Shown here: positions 1-9,438 of the stretch, in pieces
Layout of the letters: each line of letters begins with the position of its first letter
Numbering within the stretch: the stretch's first letter is position 1
The notes under the pieces: model-generated
Told to the model about the DNA's origin: nothing
The model's database searches: none
The model's input: only the letters and a program-made list of their open reading frames with translations
Program-made: the position numbers and the translations under genes
Assembly: GCF_000341265.1 (NCBI RefSeq)
Contig: NZ_ANAE01000159.1
Span: forward strand, 1-39,816
DNA length: 39,816 nt
Origin: Nocardiopsis prasina DSM 43845
GTDB lineage: Bacteria; Actinomycetota; Actinomycetes; Streptosporangiales; Streptosporangiaceae
Direction: 5' to 3'

Positions 1-321
1 CGCTTCCAGGCCACCGTCACCGCCGTGGAAGCCGAACTCCGCTCCGGGCCCACCGTCTACCGCTACCACCGCGACGACGGCCTGCCCGGCGGCGAGGGCG
101 GCTTCCACCTGTGCACCACCTGGCTCATCGAGGCCTACCTGCTCACCGGCCGAAGGGCCGAGGCCGAGGAACTCTTCAAGCACCTGGTCGACTGCGCCGG
201 CCCCACCGGGCTCATCCCCGAGGAGTACGACCCCGTCACCGAACGCGCGTTGGGCAACCACCCCCAGGCCTACTCCCACCTGGGCCTGATCCGCTGCGCC
301 CAACTCCTCGACCAACACTGA
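1..321 (+). CDS. GH15 glucoamylase/trehalase-like protein, C-terminal part
   Basis: The frame is open from the first base and ends at TGA 319-321, so only the last 106 residues are visible and the start lies outside the window. The text GGEGGFHLCTTWLIEAYLLT, then a two-helix segment and GLIPEEYDP followed by GNHPQAYSHLGLI, is the conserved end of the (alpha/alpha)6 barrel of glycoside hydrolase family 15, with the late catalytic-region glutamates. Such proteins hydrolyse alpha-glucosidic bonds; many actinomycete members act on trehalose or maltooligosaccharides and are cytosolic. The substrate cannot be decided from this part. A strong hairpin follows 10 nt after the stop, so this gene ends its transcript. 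Family call is firm; exact enzyme is open. Confidence 0.85.
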   Translation, partial: RFQATVTAVEAELRSGPTVYRYHRDDGLPGGEGGFHLCTTWLIEAYLLTGRRAEAEELFKHLVDCAGPTGLIPEEYDPVTERALGNHPQAYSHLGLIRCAQLLDQH

Positions 322-331
322 CCCACGCCGC

Positions 332-379
332 ACACGCGTAGGGGGGGTGTCCCGTGGTGGGACACCCCCCTACGCGTGT
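332..379 (+). terminator. Strong hairpin terminator after the GH15 gene
   Basis: An inverted repeat with arms 332-353 and 359-379 pairs over about 21 bp with one bulged G in the G-run, and leaves a 5-nt loop. It starts 10 nt after the GH15 stop. There is no T-tract, which is usual for actinomycete terminators. The next gene is on the same strand 150 nt further on, so this hairpin separates two transcription units. Confidence 0.8.
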
Positions 380-532
380 CCCGGGGAGGGCCGTCCGGTC
401 CGCTATCGGTCTGCTCATCACGAAGTCCGCGTCGAGACCACGCCCGGAACGGCGTGGTTCACCCGGATTCATCCCATTTGAGAGGTAGGGTGCCCGCACG
501 TTCCGCACACCGGAGGACCGGAGGGACACACC

Positions 533-1639
533 ATGGCCACGACCCTCAGCCGACGCGAACTCAACCGCGCCACCCTGGAACGCCAGTTCCTGCTGAGCCG
601 GGTGGAGCGACCGGCCACGGAGGTGCTGAGCCACCTGGCCGGACTCCAGGCGCAGACCACGCACACCTGGTATGTGGGGTTCCAGAGCCGCATGGCGGAC
701 CCCGACCCGCACGAGGTGGGGCGCCTGCTCACCGACGGCACCCTGGTCCGGATGTCCCTGATGCGCTCCACCCTGCACCTGGTCTCCGCCGAGGACGCCG
801 CCTGGATGCGTCCGACCACCCAAGAGGTCATGGAGCGGGACCTGTCGCACGGGTCCCACGGGAAGGGCACCGCAGGGGTGGACCTGGAGGCGGTGGTGAC
901 GCTCGGCCGCAAGATCCTGGAGGAACGCCCGCTCTCCCCCAAGGAACTGGGGGAGCACATCGGCGCCCACTGGGAGGGCGTGGACGGCGAGCACCTGGCC
1001 TACGTGGTCCGCTGCCTGCTGCCGGTGGTGCAGATCCCGCCGCGCGGTGTGTGGGGAGCCTCGGGGCAGCCGGTGCTGGCTCCCGCCGACACCTGGACCG
1101 GCTGGCCGATGGCCCCCGGACCGGACCGGGAGAGGCTGGTCCTGCGGTACCTGGCGGCCTTCGGTCCGGCCAGCGTGATGGACGTGCAGGCCTGGTCCGG
1201 CCTGACCCGGCTCAAGGCCGTGGTGGAGGGCCTCCGTGAACGGCTGGTGTCGTTCCGGGACCCCTCGGGTACGGAGCTGTTCGACCTGCCCGACGCCCCA
1301 CGCCCCTCGGCGGACGTCCCGGCGCCGGTGCGCTTCCTCTACGACTTCGACAACCTGCTGCGCGGGCACGCCGACCGGAGCCGGGTGGTCTCCCACGAGA
1401 ACCTGCGCGGGCTCTCCGCGCGCAACGGCATGCCGCCCGCGACGGTGCTGGTGGACGGTGAGGTCAGCGCCTCGTGGAGGGTCGACCGGGGCCGGGGAAC
1501 GCCCTCACTCGACATCACGCCCTTTCGCGCGTTCAACAAATCGGAAATCGAGGAGATCACTGCCGAGGGGGACCGTCTCCTCGCCTTTCTCCACCCTGGC
1601 CAGGAGAGTGCGGGTCCGCGATTCACGGACCGCACCTGA
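533..1639 (+). CDS. AlkZ-like winged-helix DNA glycosylase (HTH_42 family)
   Basis: A 368-residue protein of the HTH_42/YcaQ-AlkZ family. Residues 39-41 read Q-A-Q within GLQAQTTHTWYVGF, which is the position of the catalytic Q-aliphatic-Q motif of the AlkZ-like branch; YcaQ-like relatives have Q-aliphatic-D. Tandem winged helices follow and the length matches AlkZ. Streptomyces sahachiroi AlkZ excises bulky alkylated bases and unhooks azinomycin cross-links. The ATG at 533 is preceded by GGAGGACCGGAGGG, a good ribosome site. It stands alone between a terminator and an unrelated gene, with no biosynthetic cluster visible, so a general housekeeping alkylation-repair role is as likely as self-resistance. 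Substrate is inferred from the motif only. Confidence 0.82.
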   Translation: MATTLSRRELNRATLERQFLLSRVERPATEVLSHLAGLQAQTTHTWYVGFQSRMADPDPHEVGRLLTDGTLVRMSLMRSTLHLVSAEDAAWMRPTTQEVMERDLSHGSHGKGTAGVDLEAVVTLGRKILEERPLSPKELGEHIGAHWEGVDGEHLAYVVRCLLPVVQIPPRGVWGASGQPVLAPADTWTGWPMAPGPDRERLVLRYLAAFGPASVMDVQAWSGLTRLKAVVEGLRERLVSFRDPSGTELFDLPDAPRPSADVPAPVRFLYDFDNLLRGHADRSRVVSHENLRGLSARNGMPPATVLVDGEVSASWRVDRGRGTPSLDITPFRAFNKSEIEEITAEGDRLLAFLHPGQESAGPRFTDRT

Positions 1640-1723
1640 TTTCCCGCACACCCGGAGGCCGACCGTTTTGTGCACGTGCATCCTGACCATGGATGGCAAG
1701 GGCCGGTATGACAGGATTCGGGG

Positions 1724-3355
1724 GTGACTGAAGAGTTCCGCGCCGCGTTCCAACGTGTGCTCGACACCGCCGCCAGCCAGGCACCCGGCTTCCCCGAAGC
1801 CGTGCACGACGTGTTCCGGCTCTCCTCCCAGGTGCCCCGGGAGGAGCTGGCCATAGCGCTGGAGGCGCTGACTCCGGTCCTGAGCGACTGCGAACCCCAC
1901 GCGGGGGTGGCCGCCGACCTCTCGGTCCTGGCCGGCGCCCTCGTGGAGTCCGGCGCGCCCGCCGGCCAGGTGGGCCTTGAGGTGCTGCGCCAACTCGGCA
2001 GCTACGGCCAGGCCGCCGTCGCCTTCATCCACGCGTGGGAGAAGACCGGCGGCGGTGCCCTGCCCGCCCCGAACGGCGTGGACGAGGCCGAGGAGAAGCG
2101 GGTCGAGCAGGTCCTCGGGGACAACGCCCCGCTGGCGACCATCGGCTGGTGGACCTCACTCCGCTACGGCCTGGCCGCCAAGGCCATGCTCGGCGACTCC
2201 GGAGTGCGCTCGGCCGTGCGCGCCGACCCCGGCGCGCTGCACGAGCTGAGCCAGATCGTGCAGGCGCTCTCCACGCGGCTCAGCGAGTTCGGCGAGGTGG
2301 GCGAGCTCCTGCGCATGTCCGAGGCGGACCGGCTCCTCGTCCTGGACCGGGTCTCCCGGCGGGGCTTTCGCGTCGCCTTCGACGGCGTGAGTGACAACTT
2401 CCAGCTGCACACCCTGCTCGCCGACGCGCTGATCGGCAAGGAGGGGAACCGCCTGCCCGGCACCCGGCCGGACCCGCGCTGGGTCGCGGCCTCGGTGGAC
2501 GCGTCGGTGGACCCGTTGGCCGACGTGGTGCGGGGCGAGTGGGACCTGGTCGGCGGGGACGGCACCTGGGTGGGGAACGAGGCCTGTCCCGGCGACGTCC
2601 CGCAGGTGGACGGCGAACGGGTCCTGGTGCTGGAACCGCAGTCGCTGCTGCACTCGTGGCGTGCCGGGCGCCGACACCCGCACATCACCGGCTCCCTGAG
2701 CGTCCTGGAGGAGCTGTCCCCGGACGAGGCGACGGCCTGGTGGGCGCGCACGCACCCGGCGGGGGCGGTCCGCCACCCGCAGGCCCCGCCGATCGAGAAC
2801 GACGACACCGGCGCGCACCGGCGCCCGCCCCGGCACTTCGGGGTGGCCGCGCACTTCGCCGAGGTGGATTCCGGACCGATGTCGGCGCCGTTCGCCTCCC
2901 TGGGCCCGGACCTGGACCTGGACGCCCCCGGCGGGGGTCTGTCCGCGTCCTTCGAGGACGTCACCATCAACCCCGGGGCCGCTCCGGTGTTCCCGGACTC
3001 CCCCGCCTCCCTGTTCGACACCCCGGCGCCGACGCCCGGGGCGCTGGACGACGACGAGGACGAACCCGACGACTTCACCGTGCCCGCGGCCTGGTCCGGC
3101 GCGCTGACCCCGACGGCGCCGGACCCCGACGACGACCCCCTCGTCCCTCCCCTCCCCGAGCCCGAGTGGCGCGACCCCCGCCCCCTCCCGGGCCCCGAAC
3201 CCGAGCCGCGCGCCGACGACCGCCTCACGGAGGATCCCCCCGCCGCCGGGCGCCCGCCGGGCGCCCGGCTGCTCCCCCCGATGCCCCCCGGGGTGTCGGA
3301 CAGCAGCACCTGGGCCCCCCAATGGAAGTGGCCCATGGGACCGCCCGGGCGCTGA
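1724..3355 (+). CDS. Hypothetical protein with acidic Pro-rich C-terminal tail
   Basis: I do not recognise the family. The 543-residue product begins at GTG 1724, where the coding pattern starts; the ribosome site is weak. Residues 1 to about 240 look alpha-helical and soluble (RAAFQRVLDTAAS, ELAIALEALTPVLSD, LHELSQIVQALSTRLSEF). A middle part of about 120 residues contains several Trp and the phrase EWDLVGGDGTWVG. From about residue 350 the chain is low-complexity, rich in Asp, Glu and Pro, and ends in PQWKWPMGPPGR. No signal peptide or membrane segment is seen. It sits alone between the AlkZ-like gene and the DedA-like gene. The codon bias is normal for this DNA, so it is probably expressed, but no role can be assigned. 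Confidence 0.7.
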   Translation: MTEEFRAAFQRVLDTAASQAPGFPEAVHDVFRLSSQVPREELAIALEALTPVLSDCEPHAGVAADLSVLAGALVESGAPAGQVGLEVLRQLGSYGQAAVAFIHAWEKTGGGALPAPNGVDEAEEKRVEQVLGDNAPLATIGWWTSLRYGLAAKAMLGDSGVRSAVRADPGALHELSQIVQALSTRLSEFGEVGELLRMSEADRLLVLDRVSRRGFRVAFDGVSDNFQLHTLLADALIGKEGNRLPGTRPDPRWVAASVDASVDPLADVVRGEWDLVGGDGTWVGNEACPGDVPQVDGERVLVLEPQSLLHSWRAGRRHPHITGSLSVLEELSPDEATAWWARTHPAGAVRHPQAPPIENDDTGAHRRPPRHFGVAAHFAEVDSGPMSAPFASLGPDLDLDAPGGGLSASFEDVTINPGAAPVFPDSPASLFDTPAPTPGALDDDEDEPDDFTVPAAWSGALTPTAPDPDDDPLVPPLPEPEWRDPRPLPGPEPEPRADDRLTEDPPAAGRPPGARLLPPMPPGVSDSSTWAPQWKWPMGPPGR

Positions 3356-3500
3356 ACCCGGCCGCCCGCGCCCGGCCCCTCCACCGCGCGGGCACATGAC
3401 AACTGTCATCCCCCACTCACCACGCCCCTCACACGAGGGCGGTGACTGCTGGGACTGTGGGCCGGACCCGGTTCACGGAATCATGGAGGGCATGAGGACG

Positions 3501-4439
3501 ATGAGCCAGACCCCGCAGGGCCAAGGACAGCCGGGCGAGACCGGGCACTCCCCCAGGCCCACCCGTGAGGAGGCGCTCACGGCGGCAGGGAAGGCCTGGG
3601 ACGAGGCCGAGGCGGAGCGCGCCATCGCGCACTGGAAGAGCCAGAAGCCCTGGCCCGGCACGATGCAGCGACAGGACAGGGTCCTGCTCTGGCTGCTCAT
3701 CGGCATCCCCGCGTTCTTCCTCCTGACCATGCCGCTACGGCCGTTCCTCATCGCGGACCACGCCGTCCCCCTGGCCTTCGTCACCGGCAGCCACGCGGCG
3801 GTGGGCGCCGCCTCCGCCTTCGCCGGGGTCGGGCAGGGCTCCCTGTGGGTGGTGATCGTCGCGGGCGTGATCGGCAAGGTGAAGATCGACTGGCTGTTCT
3901 GGTGGGTGGGCCGCCGCTGGGGCCGCGGCATCGTCGCCTTCCTCGTCCCGAGCGAGCGCGGCCGTCAGTTCGCCGAGCGCCTGGAAACGATGAACCCGTG
4001 GGTCATGCGGCTGCTCATCCCGCTGAGCTACCTGCCGGGCGTTCCCGCGGGCATCCCCCACGTCATGGCCGGGGTGAGCGGGATGCGCCTGCGCACGTAC
4101 CTGCTGCTGGACGTCATCGGCGCCCTGATGATCACCGCCGTGGTCGCGGCCATCGGGTACCACTCCGGCCAGGCGGGGGTGGACGTGGTCCTGCTGATCG
4201 ACAGCTACGCGCTCTGGCTGATGCTCGCGATCATCTTCGGCATGGCCGCGATCCCCACCTACACCAGCATCAGGGACCAGCGCGCGCGGCGGAAGCAGGC
4301 CCTCGGGGAGGCCGCCGAGGCCTACGACGCCGAGACGGCCCGCCTGGCCGTCCAGGAGGACCCCGGGGCCGCCTCCCGGGAAACCACCCAGGATGATCCC
4401 GCCACCCCCACACCCCCTCCGAACAGCAGGGACGACTGA
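3501..4439 (+). CDS. DedA/VTT-family membrane protein
   Basis: A 312-residue membrane protein. Three in-frame ATGs lie at 3483, 3492 and 3501; I chose 3501 because GGAGGG at 3485-3490 is then at proper distance. A charged N-terminus of about 55 residues precedes a first hydrophobic segment (LLWLLIGIPAFFLLTM). Then comes a VTT-like core: a conserved Gly-rich segment, WLFWWVGRRWGRG, the segment ERLETMNPWVMRLLIPL, and YLPGVPAGIPHVMAGVSGM with the Pro and Gly residues seen in DedA proteins. A last TM pair and a hydrophilic tail follow. DedA proteins are lipid flippase/transporter-like proteins needed for envelope homeostasis. No substrate can be named. Neighbours give no clue. Confidence 0.75.
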   Translation: MSQTPQGQGQPGETGHSPRPTREEALTAAGKAWDEAEAERAIAHWKSQKPWPGTMQRQDRVLLWLLIGIPAFFLLTMPLRPFLIADHAVPLAFVTGSHAAVGAASAFAGVGQGSLWVVIVAGVIGKVKIDWLFWWVGRRWGRGIVAFLVPSERGRQFAERLETMNPWVMRLLIPLSYLPGVPAGIPHVMAGVSGMRLRTYLLLDVIGALMITAVVAAIGYHSGQAGVDVVLLIDSYALWLMLAIIFGMAAIPTYTSIRDQRARRKQALGEAAEAYDAETARLAVQEDPGAASRETTQDDPATPTPPPNSRDD

Positions 4440-4571
4440 AAGTCAGCTCACCGTCGCGCACGGTCGCGCGCGGAGGCGGACTCCTTGACTAGGCTGGCGT
4501 TCGGCAATCCGACACCCCGGGCAAGCCGGCTGCGCTGGGTGCGTCACAAACACACTCAAGGAGATCCCGTC

Positions 4572-5978
<1,407 letters not shown>

Positions 5979-6004
5979 TCCGTCCGCCGACCCCGCACAC
6001 AGGG

Positions 6005-6040
6005 GACGGGGCCGGTCCCGTCAGGGGGACCGGCCCCGTC
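6005..6040. terminator. Bidirectional terminator between lpdA and the cupin operon
   Basis: Perfect 15-bp inverted repeat, arms 6005-6019 and 6026-6040, 6-nt loop. It lies 27 nt after the lpdA stop and 28 nt after the convergent cupin stop at 6068, so it can end transcripts from both sides. Confidence 0.85.
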
Positions 6041-6067
6041 GTTCATGGGGCGCCACGGGTGTCGGCG

Positions 6068-6568
6068 TCAGCGGATGAGCGACTCCACGTAGCCGTCCAG
6101 GCCCACGGACGCGTAGTGGGCGCGGGCCATCTCGATCTTGGTGAAGACGTCCTCGTACCCGGTCTGGGTGCCGTCCTCGTCCACGTACACCATCGCGCCG
6201 CTGATGTTGAAGAAGGTGACCATGTGGTCGCAGTCCTCGGGAACGGCGAGCGTGTGGATCTCACCCGGCGGCTCGTAGACGAAGTGACCGGCCTCGGCCA
6301 CCCAGTCGTGCTCGTAGTAGTGCCAGCGGCCCTCGATGACGTAGCCGAAGACCGCCCCGGGGTGGCGGTGCCGGGAGACGATGCCGGACGCGGTGACCTT
6401 GAGCAGGTTGCACCACTGGCCGGTGACGGTGTTGAGCATCAGCGGGCGGAACCACACGTTCGGGGCCTGCGGCACCCACATGCGCGGGTCCTCGGGGACG
6501 GCCGGGATCGCGATCTCGTCGGGGATTCCGGCTGACGGGTTGATGACGGGAGCTCGGTTCGGTGACAC
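6068..6568 (-). CDS. Cupin dioxygenase, 2,4'-dihydroxyacetophenone dioxygenase family
   Basis: A 166-residue single-domain cupin; the GTG start at 6568 has GGAGGA 4 nt upstream. The motif RHRHPGAVFGYVIEGRW supplies the H-x-H pair and PGEIHTL gives the distal His of a metal site. The segments WVPQAPNVWFRPLMLN and GQWCNLLKV resemble the DAD family. 2,4'-dihydroxyacetophenone dioxygenase (about 177 residues) cleaves the aryl ketone side chain to 4-hydroxybenzoate and formate with Fe(II). It is the last gene of a seven-gene operon, 53 nt after the SDR. The true substrate may be another aryl or hydroxy-ketone. Family assignment is good; reaction is inference. Confidence 0.75.
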   Translation of the reverse strand: MSPNRAPVINPSAGIPDEIAIPAVPEDPRMWVPQAPNVWFRPLMLNTVTGQWCNLLKVTASGIVSRHRHPGAVFGYVIEGRWHYYEHDWVAEAGHFVYEPPGEIHTLAVPEDCDHMVTFFNISGAMVYVDEDGTQTGYEDVFTKIEMARAHYASVGLDGYVESLIR

Positions 6569-6621
6569 GGTTCCTCCAGGTGGGCGGGGTGGGACGGCGA
6601 GCGGGGACTCGGGGGGAGGGG

Positions 6622-7362
6622 TCAGGCGGCCAGGTAGCCGCCGTCGACCGGGAGGACGGCCCCGGTGACGAACCCGGCGTCCGGGCCGCACAGGAACTCG
6701 ACCGCCCCGGCGACCTCGGCCGGGTCGCCCCAGCGGGCCATCGGGGTGCGGCCGAGGATGCGCGCCTCGGCCTCCGTGTCGGCGCGGACCCCCTCGGTGA
6801 GCTCGGTGCGGATCCAGCCGGGCGCGACCGCGTTCACGCGGATGCCCAGGGACGCCCAGGCGACGGCGAGCGACCTCGTGAGCTGGGTGATCCCGCCCTT
6901 GCTGGCGCTGTAGGCGGGGACCAGGGGGCCGCCGAAGAAGCTGAGCATCGAGGCGACGTTGACGACGCTGCCACCGGCCGCCTCCAGGGCGGGCCGGGCC
7001 GCGACGCACGCCCGCATGGCGCAGGTGAGGTTGACCTCCACGACCCTCGCGAACACCGCCGGGTCGAACTCCTCGTGCCTGCGGATGATCCCGGCCGCGT
7101 TGACCAGCGCGTCCACGCGCGGGAAGGAGGCCAGGTAGTCCTCCAGAGCGTCCTCGCCGGTGACGTCCAGTTCGGTGACCTCGGCCCGTTCCCGGAGCCT
7201 GGCCGGAGCGCGTTCGGTGTCCAGGCCGCAGACCGCGACGCGGCGGCCGCGGTCGACGAAGCGGGCGGCCACGGCCGCACCGATGCCGCTGGTGCCCCCG
7301 ATGACGACGACGGTCCCATCGTCGGACCTCGGTTCGGGGACATCCCCGGGTGCTGTCTCCAT
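6622..7362 (-). CDS. Short-chain dehydrogenase/reductase (SDR)
   Basis: A 246-residue classical SDR. It has the nucleotide-binding turn GGTSGIG at residues 22-28, NAAG at 88-91, catalytic Ser138, Tyr151 and Lys155 in YSASK, and PGWIRT after the sixth strand. These enzymes interconvert alcohols and ketones with NAD(P)(H). The ATG at 7362 is preceded by AAGGAG at 8 nt, and only 12 nt separate it from the small membrane-protein gene upstream. Next to a ketone-cleaving cupin, it may oxidise a hydroxylated side chain to the ketone that the cupin then splits. That pairing is inference from order. Confidence 0.9.
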   Translation of the reverse strand: METAPGDVPEPRSDDGTVVVIGGTSGIGAAVAARFVDRGRRVAVCGLDTERAPARLRERAEVTELDVTGEDALEDYLASFPRVDALVNAAGIIRRHEEFDPAVFARVVEVNLTCAMRACVAARPALEAAGGSVVNVASMLSFFGGPLVPAYSASKGGITQLTRSLAVAWASLGIRVNAVAPGWIRTELTEGVRADTEAEARILGRTPMARWGDPAEVAGAVEFLCGPDAGFVTGAVLPVDGGYLAA

Positions 7363-7374
7363 GCGCTGCTCCTT

Positions 7375-7725
7375 CTAGGCGTCGGAATCCGGGACGGCGA
7401 GGGACTCGATCCAGTACTCCCGAGCGAGGGCGTCGACACCCGCGGGGGACACCCCTCTGAGGTGGACCGTCGTGTCGGTCGTCCCGGCGACCCGTCCGTG
7501 GTCCTGGAGCTTGAGGAAGTGGTAGCGCTCCGGTTGGAAGCCGAGCACCACGTCCACGTCGAACCGGCCGCGTTCGTCGGGGGCGTCCCCGATCCCGGGT
7601 TCGGCCTTGCCGACCGCCTGGACCCCCAACCAGACCTGGTAGAGGAGGACGAGGAGCAGCACCAGCGCGATCCGGCGCAGGGTGGCGCTGCGTACCGCCC
7701 TCGCCCCGAAGGACCTAGCCGACAT
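7375..7725 (-). CDS. Small single-span membrane protein in the transporter operon
   Basis: I do not recognise this family. I chose ATG 7725, which has GGGAG 8 nt upstream; a GTG 18 nt earlier is also possible. Either start overlaps the end of the ATPase gene (stop at 7715), so translation is coupled. The 116-residue product has an Arg-rich N-terminus, one hydrophobic segment (RIALVLLLVLLYQVWLGV), then a mainly outside or periplasm-like domain of about 80 residues with GRFDVDVVLGFQPERYHFLK and a C-terminal acidic end. Its fixed place between the ABC genes and the SDR argues that it serves the transporter or its substrate. Function is unknown. Confidence 0.7.
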   Translation of the reverse strand: MSARSFGARAVRSATLRRIALVLLLVLLYQVWLGVQAVGKAEPGIGDAPDERGRFDVDVVLGFQPERYHFLKLQDHGRVAGTTDTTVHLRGVSPAGVDALAREYWIESLAVPDSDA

Positions 7726-8542
7726 CGGCGGTGCTCCCGTCACTCTCCTGTGGCCCGGCGCCGTCGCGGCTCCGGTCGGAGTCGACGGCCAGGAGCCCGT
7801 TGATCCGCGCGACGGTCTCCCGGAAGCCGGGGTGGTCCACCGCCGCCTGCCAGGTGCGCGGGCGGGGCAGGTCCACGGTCACGATCTCCTGGACGGTGCT
7901 GGGCCGTGAGGACAGCACCACCACGCGGTCGGAGAGGAAGACCGCCTCGTCGATGTCGTGGGTCACGAAGAACACCGTGGGACGGCGCTCTTCGAAGATC
8001 CGGGTGAGGTCCTCCTGGAGCCTGCGCCGGGTCTGCGCGTCGATGCTCGCGAAGGGTTCGTCCATGAGCATCACGGCGGGCTCGTTGGCCAGCACGCGGG
8101 CCACGCCCAACCGCTGGCGCATGCCGCCGGACAGTTCGTGGGGGTAGCGGTTCTCGAACCCGGCCAGCCCCACCAGCTCCAGGTACTCGCGGCCGCGCTC
8201 CTCCCGCTCGCGGCGTCCCATGCCCTTCATGCGCAGCCCGAAGACCACGTTTCCGAGCACGGTCTTCCACGGGAACAGGGCGTGCCCCTGGAACACCACG
8301 CCCCGGTCGGGGCCGGGCCCGCTGACCTCGCGGCCGTCCACCGAAACCGTCCCGCCGGTGGGGTTCGCGAACCCCGCCACGGTGTTCAGGACGGTGGTCT
8401 TGCCGCAGCCGCTCGGGCCGAGGACCGACACGAACTCGCCGCGCTCCACCGTGAACGAGATGTCGCCGATCGCGACGACCTCGTCCCCGGTGTAGGAGTC
8501 GGTGAAGACCTTCTCCAGGTGTTCGATCACCAAAGCGGTCAT
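7715..8542 (-). CDS. NitT/TauT-type ABC transporter ATPase
   Basis: A 275-residue ABC ATPase of the nitrate/sulfonate/taurine class. Walker A is GPSGCGKTT at residues 42-50, the Q-loop Gln is at 85, the signature LSGGM is at 137-141, Walker B is VMLMDEP at 157-163, and the switch His is at 195 in THDIDEA. The ATG at 8542 overlaps the stop of the upstream permease (ATGA), which fixes the start. It powers import by the two permeases upstream. The C-terminus has a short acidic tail that is poorly conserved in the family. Confidence 0.92.
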   Translation of the reverse strand: MTALVIEHLEKVFTDSYTGDEVVAIGDISFTVERGEFVSVLGPSGCGKTTVLNTVAGFANPTGGTVSVDGREVSGPGPDRGVVFQGHALFPWKTVLGNVVFGLRMKGMGRREREERGREYLELVGLAGFENRYPHELSGGMRQRLGVARVLANEPAVMLMDEPFASIDAQTRRRLQEDLTRIFEERRPTVFFVTHDIDEAVFLSDRVVVLSSRPSTVQEIVTVDLPRPRTWQAAVDHPGFRETVARINGLLAVDSDRSRDGAGPQESDGSTADVG

Positions 8543-9438
8543 CTGTCGTCCTCCATGCTTCGCACCAACCCCCACCGCTCCACGGTGGCCCGCTCGAACG
8601 GCGCCAGGACCAGCGCGTCGAGCATGTACCAGAGCACCCCGAGCACGACCATGCCGAGGAACACCTGACTGACGTCGCCCACCCGGCGGGCGTCGAACAT
8701 CATGAAACCGATCCCACTGGTGCCGACGATGATCTCCGCCGCCACCAGCGCCCGCCAGCCGTAGCCCAGGCCGGTGCGCACACCGGTGGCCACGGACGGC
8801 AGCGCGCCCGGCAGGATCACCTCGAAGAACACCCGGACCCTGCCCGCTCCGAGGCTGCGCGCGGCCCGGATCAGCTCCTTGGGGACCTGCTCGACCCCGG
8901 AGACCACGCTCAGCATGAGCGGGAAGACGATCGTGTAGACGATGACGAACGTGACGGCGGTCAGGCTGAACCCGAACCACACGATGACGATCGGCAGCCA
9001 CGCGATGTCCGCGATCGCCTGGAAGAACAGCAGGATCGGCCACACGGCCTTGCGCAGCCGCCAGAAGAGGGCGGTCAGGAAGCCCATCGGGAGACCGATG
9101 AGCAGACCGAACCCGACCCCGTAGGCCAGGCGCTCCAGCGAGTCGCCCAGGTAGCCGACCAGGATGCCCTTGCGGACCAGTTCGACGAACTCCAGCACCA
9201 CCCGGTCGGGGCCCACGAAGAACGCCTGCGGGAAGAGCCCGCTCTCCGCGAGGGCCCACCAGAGGGCGATCACCGGCACGAACGGTCCGAGCGTGCGGAA
9301 GGCGGGGCTGCGGGTGAGCCGCAGCCACACGCGCCGGTGCAGGGGCGCCCGCCGACGGACCGCCCGCGCGGGCGCGTCGCCTGTTCTGTTTCCGGCGGGT
9401 TGGACGGTCCCGCCGGAAGTCTCAGTGAGGGACCGCAT
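8539..9438 (-). CDS. NitT/TauT-type ABC transporter permease (second)
   Basis: A 299-residue inner-membrane permease of the BPD_transp_1 family with about six TM segments after a basic N-terminal tail. The EAA-type cytoplasmic loop is visible as ELIRAARSLGAGRVRVFFEV followed by ILPGALPSVATGVRTGLGYG, typical for SsuC/TauC-like permeases. I chose ATG 9438, which overlaps the preceding permease stop (TGATG); an earlier in-frame GTG at 9465 would overlap more. It is a close paralogue of the permease upstream, so the two probably form a heterodimer. Confidence 0.9.
   Translation of the reverse strand: MRSLTETSGGTVQPAGNRTGDAPARAVRRRAPLHRRVWLRLTRSPAFRTLGPFVPVIALWWALAESGLFPQAFFVGPDRVVLEFVELVRKGILVGYLGDSLERLAYGVGFGLLIGLPMGFLTALFWRLRKAVWPILLFFQAIADIAWLPIVIVWFGFSLTAVTFVIVYTIVFPLMLSVVSGVEQVPKELIRAARSLGAGRVRVFFEVILPGALPSVATGVRTGLGYGWRALVAAEIIVGTSGIGFMMFDARRVGDVSQVFLGMVVLGVLWYMLDALVLAPFERATVERWGLVRSMEDDR

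Noticed and set aside
4485..4513. TTGACT at 4485 as a -35 of an lpdA promoter.
   Set aside because: No acceptable -10 occurs at 16-18 nt; the only TANNNT word overlaps the proposed -35.
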